A stretch of DNA of 39,123 nt from WVZL01 sp041862375 (GTDB taxonomy: Bacteria > Acidobacteriota > Aminicenantia > Aminicenantales > Aminicenantaceae), in the NCBI GenBank assembly GCA_041862375.1, contig JBGVTE010000114.1, positions 1 through 39,123 on the forward strand, written 5' to 3'. The notes beneath the pieces were generated by a model. The model had not been told where the DNA came from. It ran no database searches and saw only the letters and a program-made list of their open reading frames with translations. A program made the position numbers and the translations under genes. Below, in pieces: positions 35,178 to 39,123 of the stretch (its first letter is position 1; every line of letters begins with the position of its first letter).

Positions 35178-35217
35178 GGGACAGGCTGCTTTTTTAAAAG
35201 TCGTCTGTATCCCTTTT
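35178..35217. repeat. Degenerate, compact relative of the 26274 inverted-repeat element
   Basis: GGGACAGGCTGCTTTTTT is followed directly by an imperfect reverse complement ending TATCCC, giving a 40-bp hairpin. The left arm differs from the element at 26274 mainly by A to G (GGCTAC to GGCTGC). It sits between asnS and rimO. As RNA it could act as a factor-independent terminator or stabiliser in either direction, since both sides have A/T runs. Confidence 0.6.
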
Positions 35218-35288
35218 ATGCAGACTGATGGAGTTGAAAAATAACTTAAATGTGAAGCTATTTAGATTTGGAAAAGGCGAGTGGCCAA

Positions 35289-36581
35289 TCACGGATAGAT
35301 ACGGTAGAGAAGACGGGGAAAAGGAATGGTTTCTCTTATATGCTTTAATTTACAGATCCAGGCAACGGTTCTCTCAATTCCCAATCCAAACCCGGAGTGG
35401 GGGACCGAGCCATATTTTCTTAAGTCCAAGTACCACTGGTAAGCCTCTTTTGGAAGGTTGTGCTCTTTGATTTTTTGCATAAGGAGGTCATGGTCATGTA
35501 TCCGCTGTCCTCCTCCAATGATTTCTCCGTATCCCTCTGAGGCAAGCATATCGACACAAAGAGCTAGATCAGACCGTTCAGGATCTGGCTGCATGTAAAA
35601 AGCTTTTGTTTTTAAAGGAAAGTGAGTAATACTTACCGGCTTGTCGAATAATTCTGAAATCAATGTTTCATCTGGAGCACCGAAATCATCCCCTAATTCC
35701 ATTTTAGAGCCCATCTTTTTGATTTTCTTAATGGCTTCTTCATACGTTATCCGGGGGAAAGGTTTTTTCACTCTTTCGAGGGGCTTTGTATCTCTTTCCA
35801 GGATTTCAAGTTCTTTCTTTTTCTTCTCTAAGATGCGTTCGACAATGTAAATTACAAAGTCTTCTCCTAATTCAATAATATCATCTAAGGTTGCAAAGGC
35901 AACTTCAGGTTCAACCATCCAGAATTCAATCAGGTGCTTTCTTGTTTTTGATTTTTCAGCTCTGAAGGTGGGGCCAAAACAATAGACTTTTCCGAAAGAC
36001 ATGGCTGTTGCTTCATTGTAGAGCTGACCGCTCTGGCTCAAATAAGCTTTCTGGTCAAAATATTCAGTTTCAAACAGAGTAGTGGTTCCTTCACATGCGC
36101 TGGGAGTTAAAATGGGTGTATCCATAAGGTAGAATCCCCGGCCATCGAAGAAATCGCGGATTGCTCTTATAGTTTCAGCCCTAATCTGAAGGATTGCGTG
36201 TTGTTTATGAGAGCGGAGCCAGAGATGGCGGTTTTCCATCAGGAAGGGAACGCCGTGGGACTTGGGAGTGATAGGATAATCTTCGGCAATCTGAATTATT
36301 TCCATTTCTTCGATGCCTAATTCAAAACCACCAGGTGCTCTTTTTTCTTCCTTGACTTTCCCTTTGGCAATAACGGATGATTCCAGGGTAAGTGTGTCAA
36401 ATATTTTGAAAAGAGGGCTTTCTTTTTCAGGACTATATATTGTTCCCTGGATAATTCCTGTTCCATCTCTGATGAGAAGGAAGCGAATTTTGCCGCTTGA
36501 CCTCTTTTTGTAGACCCATCCTCTGATTTCAACTTCTTTATCCTTGTATTCAGGAATATCCTCTATGTATACCCACTTCAT
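35289..36581 (-). CDS. asnS: Asparaginyl-tRNA synthetase, archaeal-like type
   Basis: A 430-residue class IIb synthetase that charges tRNA-Asn. An N-terminal OB-fold anticodon-binding domain (VEIRGWVYKKRSSGKIRFLL) is followed by motif 2 (FRAEKSKTRKHLIEFWMVEPE split around residue 210) and motif 3 (GFGLGIERTVAW near the end). The C-terminus HIRETIPFPRLLYRIYP resembles archaeal Asn/AspRS more than the E. coli form. The start is the ATG at 36581; an upstream in-frame start at 36635 would begin upstream of the promoter. If functional, it means tRNA-Asn is charged directly rather than only by the GatCAB route. Confidence 0.93.
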   Translation of the reverse strand: MKWVYIEDIPEYKDKEVEIRGWVYKKRSSGKIRFLLIRDGTGIIQGTIYSPEKESPLFKIFDTLTLESSVIAKGKVKEEKRAPGGFELGIEEMEIIQIAEDYPITPKSHGVPFLMENRHLWLRSHKQHAILQIRAETIRAIRDFFDGRGFYLMDTPILTPSACEGTTTLFETEYFDQKAYLSQSGQLYNEATAMSFGKVYCFGPTFRAEKSKTRKHLIEFWMVEPEVAFATLDDIIELGEDFVIYIVERILEKKKKELEILERDTKPLERVKKPFPRITYEEAIKKIKKMGSKMELGDDFGAPDETLISELFDKPVSITHFPLKTKAFYMQPDPERSDLALCVDMLASEGYGEIIGGGQRIHDHDLLMQKIKEHNLPKEAYQWYLDLRKYGSVPHSGFGLGIERTVAWICKLKHIRETIPFPRLLYRIYP

Positions 36582-36590
36582 AGCGCATGA

Positions 36591-36619
36591 ATTATAAATA
36601 ATTAAGAAACTGAGGTCAA
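36591..36619 (-). promoter_or_regulatory. Strong asnS promoter with leaderless geometry
   Basis: On the minus strand, TTGACC (36619-36614), a 17-bp spacer and a perfect TATAAT (36596-36591) end exactly 9 nt before the ATG at 36581. The expected transcription start is at or 1-3 nt from the A of ATG, so the mRNA would be leaderless. Confidence 0.65.
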
Positions 36620-36783
36620 TCTTTCGAATCAACATTTAAATCAATTTGACTCCTGTCTGATTAATTGCTATTCTTTTTCCGAGCCTGCCTGGAGGGATTA
36701 TAGTGACAGTAAAATGCCCCAAATATTGTTTTGAGCTGTATGAAGTAGTTAGAAAGAAAGATTTTTATCAAAATCAGTAGACA

Positions 36784-37323
36784 ATGGCGGAGGCAAAGCC
36801 TTTTTTTCCAGTTAAGTTAATCTGTGGAATTATTGCCTCTGAGCAGCGCATTTTCGAGAAAGCAGAAGAATACCTTCTCAATAATTATGGAGCTGTGGAT
36901 CGTACAAGTGCTTTATTTAAATTTGATTTTACTGATTACTATGAAAAACAGATGGGAAAGGATTTAAAAAGGAAGTTTTTAAGCTTTGGGAATCTTTTCC
37001 CGCCTGATAAATTAAGCGAGATAAAGCTTCAAACCAACAAGCTTGAAGAAGTAATCAAAAAAGAAGCGAAAGCCCCTGTGAGAGTTGTGAATCTTGATCC
37101 AGGGTATTTAACTTCTTCTGCTTTAATCTTGGCCACAGCAAAGGACTTTGCCCATCGAATTCCTCTCAAAAACGGGATTTATGCACATCTTGAATTACTG
37201 TTTAGTAAAAAAGGAGTGAGAACTTTGAGCTGGACCTATCCAGATTATAAAACTGAGGAATATCAGAAATTTTTCATAGATGTCAGAAAAATCTATCTTG
37301 CCCAGCTTAAGTCAAAAGCTTAG
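36784..37323 (+). CDS. DUF4416 family protein
   Basis: A 179-residue soluble protein matching DUF4416 as I know it: PVKLICGIIASEQRIFEKAE near the start, the FDFTDYYEKQMG block, then VNLDPGYLTSSALILATAKD and the TYPDYKTEEY end. The family has no established function; the invariant Asp, Tyr and Lys positions hint at an enzyme or nucleotide-binding role but this is unproven. It is divergent from asnS and convergent with the secreted unknown protein. No clear Shine-Dalgarno precedes its ATG. No promoter was convincing in the 200-bp gap on this strand. Confidence 0.88.
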   Translation: MAEAKPFFPVKLICGIIASEQRIFEKAEEYLLNNYGAVDRTSALFKFDFTDYYEKQMGKDLKRKFLSFGNLFPPDKLSEIKLQTNKLEEVIKKEAKAPVRVVNLDPGYLTSSALILATAKDFAHRIPLKNGIYAHLELLFSKKGVRTLSWTYPDYKTEEYQKFFIDVRKIYLAQLKSKA

Positions 37324-37436
37324 CTGTGCAAATCAAAACGCTTATAGCTCTGCATCAATGTTTTGAAAATCCGATATAGCTTATTGTTATTTTTCCGAAA
37401 AGAGAGTCGCAGAATGTATAATCACAAGTGATGCAG

Positions 37437-38552
37437 TCACTCATATGATTTGTTGAATACTTCTACATTGGGTAAGACTTCGTCTCGAAGATATCGGTCG
37501 ATGATTTCTCTTTTGGGAGTCAAATCAACGGACCTTCCCCAAAATTTCTCTAATGCAGCCAATGAAGCCAACAAGAAATAAGTCTTACCGTCATTTTCCC
37601 AAAGTAATGCTTTAAAGAGATAAGGTCTTATGCCTTCACTATCCTCTTTTTTAAGATAATAGTAGAAAGAGCCTTCTCCAATTATATATTCATCTTTAGG
37701 CTCTATCTTCCTTATTGTTATATCGATTATTTTCCAGGTTGTACCGCTTTTTGTCCTAAAATAGCTACCCTTGATACGTTTAATATAATCTATAAATAAG
37801 TTTCTTGTTATTTCCTTTTGCATATTATCCCATACAAGCTCTACATATTTTTCTGAATCTGTTAATAGTGTCCATAAGGAACCGTTCACATCGCTCATGC
37901 CTTCTGGGAACCATTCAAAGGGATCGTAATCATTGGTGCGCCAATTATCTGGGATGAAAAAGGAAAGCTTGTATTCTTTAGAGGTATATTTTTGCTTAAG
38001 TTGAGGAAATTCTTGCCCTCTCGCACCAGGATGGCAGACGGTTGTTAAGCTTATTTTTTCTTGCAATGCTAAAAGCTCTTTCGGTGTCCCCCTTCCAACG
38101 TTAATATTGCAGTCGGCAATAAACTGTCGTTTGGTCTCGGGGCAGTTCCATACAATAAACCTTGTATGAATCCTTCCTTCATATATAGTTCCATCAATAT
38201 AAAATGCCTTATGTCCAGCTATCCTCATCTCGCCGCCCTTATCACTTAAGGTAAATGGCATATTGGGTCCCCAGAAAGAGAGCATCAGTTTTCGCATATA
38301 GTCAATGGATAAATTTTCTTTCTCCTCGGTAAGGGGGCGCCAGTGTACAAAATACATCAGCCACTTATCTTGGTATAATTTGATGGAACCTCCGGAAGGA
38401 GAGCTCTTTTCGGTTATGACTTTCCAATCATCTCCATGGCTGCATAGTCCCTCTATATCAATAAGCTTTTTAATTTCCTGGTCACCGTAGACTGAGAATA
38501 GAAAGTTTAATCCAAAATAAAGACAAAACAATGATAAAATAAGCTTCCTCAT
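37437..38552 (-). CDS. Secreted protein of unknown function with two apparent repeat domains
   Basis: A 371-residue protein with a signal peptide (LILSLFCLYFGLNFLFSVYG). I do not recognise a family. Two halves (about residues 35-175 and 195-360) share a layout: a Trp near the start, an exposed-strand block ending in hydrophobics (KWLMYFVHWRP versus KYVELVWDN), a helix with IDYMRKLM versus IDYIKRIK, then strands ending in FIVWNCPETKRQFIADC versus FKALLWENDGKTYFLLAS. This resembles the PsbP/DcrB-like (Mog1-type) fold in outline, which is inference. Four cysteines in the first half could form disulfides. The ATG at 38552 has AGGAG nearby and overlaps the stop of a short upstream ORF by 4 bp. Confidence 0.75.
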   Translation of the reverse strand: MRKLILSLFCLYFGLNFLFSVYGDQEIKKLIDIEGLCSHGDDWKVITEKSSPSGGSIKLYQDKWLMYFVHWRPLTEEKENLSIDYMRKLMLSFWGPNMPFTLSDKGGEMRIAGHKAFYIDGTIYEGRIHTRFIVWNCPETKRQFIADCNINVGRGTPKELLALQEKISLTTVCHPGARGQEFPQLKQKYTSKEYKLSFFIPDNWRTNDYDPFEWFPEGMSDVNGSLWTLLTDSEKYVELVWDNMQKEITRNLFIDYIKRIKGSYFRTKSGTTWKIIDITIRKIEPKDEYIIGEGSFYYYLKKEDSEGIRPYLFKALLWENDGKTYFLLASLAALEKFWGRSVDLTPKREIIDRYLRDEVLPNVEVFNKSYE

Positions 38553-38659
38553 TTTTCACTCCTATCGATTGATTCGAGTGAAGTTTTCTTTTTGGTCTTT
38601 TCAAGGTGATCGCGGATGAATCTTTTTTCGATCTGGAAATACTCTTCCAGCCAGTTCAT
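38549..38659 (-). CDS. Possible 36-residue leader ORF coupled to the secreted unknown gene
   Basis: A highly charged 36-residue ORF (MNWLEEYFQIEKRFIRDHLE..., ending SIDRSEK). Its TGA overlaps the ATG of the downstream gene as ATGA, and the AGGAG of that gene lies within its last codons. It has no Shine-Dalgarno of its own and an in-frame TAA lies just upstream of its ATG. It could be a real small protein, a regulatory leader peptide or the decayed end of another gene; no family is recognised. Confidence 0.35.
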   Translation of the reverse strand: MNWLEEYFQIEKRFIRDHLEKTKKKTSLESIDRSEK

Positions 38660-39123
38660 TATTTAGAAGAGTGATGTGCATCATTTATGCCAGGATTAAT
38701 TGAAGAATTTACTGAGAGAATATAGGGGAGAAGATTGATTATTGAAGGGAAAAATCCGATGTCTCAAGATAATTTGTAAAGAACATTTACGCCGATGTCA
38801 GTTTACAGAATGACTTCATCTTTTATCAATTCTTTCCAATCACTCTTTTAAGCTCATATTACAGGTTAAATTTAATGTCAAAATATACGACAAAAGGTAA
38901 ATTTAGTGAATTTGTTGCAGTCCCCAAAAGGAAAAAACTAATCTGTTCGATATTGTCGAACATCTCTTAATTTGAAGTAAAATTTGACTTTCAGTCCTCA
39001 GTTGCCGCAAATCAGTTAAATATTTTAATTTACAAACTCGAAAAAATTAATTTTATTAAGAATAATATTAATAATATTAATTTTTCAGCACAAAAAAATT
39101 AAAAAATTTAAGTTAGTATTTCA
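38660..39123. other. AT-rich non-coding tail
   Basis: About 460 bp with no supportable gene. It holds a perfect 7-bp inverted repeat at 38944-38962 and, at 39061-39080, just over two copies of a 9-bp AT unit (AATAATATT). The composition becomes very AT-rich in the last 120 bp, as seen in promoter-proximal regions. Confidence 0.6.
38944..38962. promoter_or_regulatory. Operator-like palindrome
   Basis: TGTTCGA, a 5-nt spacer (TATTG) and TCGAACA form a perfect 7-bp inverted repeat. The size and spacing fit a dimeric regulator's operator. No gene start lies close to it inside the window, so the regulated gene, if any, may be beyond the right edge. Confidence 0.35.

Noticed and set aside
37427..37441. 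AGTGA/TCACT hairpin at the end of the secreted unknown gene
   Set aside because: Five-bp stem with no U-run and overlapping the stop codon; too weak to call a terminator.
38875..38970. A 31-residue plus-strand ORF beginning MSKYTTKGKF
   Set aside because: No ribosome-binding site, no recognised family, and it contains the 38944 palindrome; more likely chance in AT-rich DNA.

Overview
This 39.1 kb window looks like a chromosomal segment from a Gram-negative (diderm) bacterium. It is moderately AT-rich and mostly housekeeping in content. Secreted and lipoprotein genes (alpha-2-macroglobulin lipoprotein, M16 protease-like pair, TPR protein) point to an outer membrane. An archaeal-type asparaginyl-tRNA synthetase, a bifunctional formiminotransferase-cyclodeaminase and a DUF4416 protein fit an uncultivated lineage near Acidobacteriota/Aminicenantes. 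That placement is only an inference from gene content.

Layout. (1) 1-5122, minus strand: a very large alpha-2-macroglobulin lipoprotein with an intact CLEQ thioester, running off the left edge. (2) 5197-5533: a decayed M20-peptidase pseudogene. (3) 5757-10340, plus strand: an APC transporter fused to two Usp domains, an XRE-ImmA-type regulator with its own strong promoter, and an NAD-dependent epimerase/dehydratase. (4) 10375-11829, minus: PepD-type dipeptidase, divergent from (5) 12046-20097, plus: galactokinase, a secreted six-hairpin glycosidase, a PlsY-like acyltransferase, a membrane glycosyltransferase and a zinc ABC importer (znuA, znuC, znuB), all tightly packed. (6) 26223 down to 20102, minus: a six-gene run of M16 pair, formiminotransferase-cyclodeaminase, THEP1-type NTPase, nicotinamidase and macro-domain protein, several with 4-bp stop/start overlaps. 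(7) 26274-26433: a 160-bp element bounded by perfect 24-bp inverted repeats, just upstream of (8) metK and ahcY, plus. (9) 36581 down to 29090, minus: asnS, rimO, pgpA, cinA, thpR, plsY, gpsA and a TPR protein. (10) 36784-37323, plus: DUF4416. (11) 38659 down to 37437, minus: a possible 36-residue ORF coupled to a secreted protein of unknown function, then an AT-rich non-coding tail.

Functional themes: one-carbon metabolism (metK, ahcY, formiminotransferase-cyclodeaminase), phospholipid synthesis (gpsA, plsY, pgpA), NAD/ADP-ribose chemistry (nicotinamidase, macro domain, CinA), zinc uptake, and peptide or amino-acid use.

I found no phage, CRISPR, tRNA, rRNA or recognised defence operon, and no clear undescribed multi-gene system. 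The best leads are: an M16 pair in which both subunits have lost the HxxEH zinc motif; promoters placed exactly 9 nt before the ATG (asnS, rimO, perhaps the M16 operon), implying leaderless mRNAs; the inverted-repeat element and its degenerate relative; a divergent PlsY paralogue coupled to a glycosyltransferase; and an apparent internal duplication in the secreted unknown protein.
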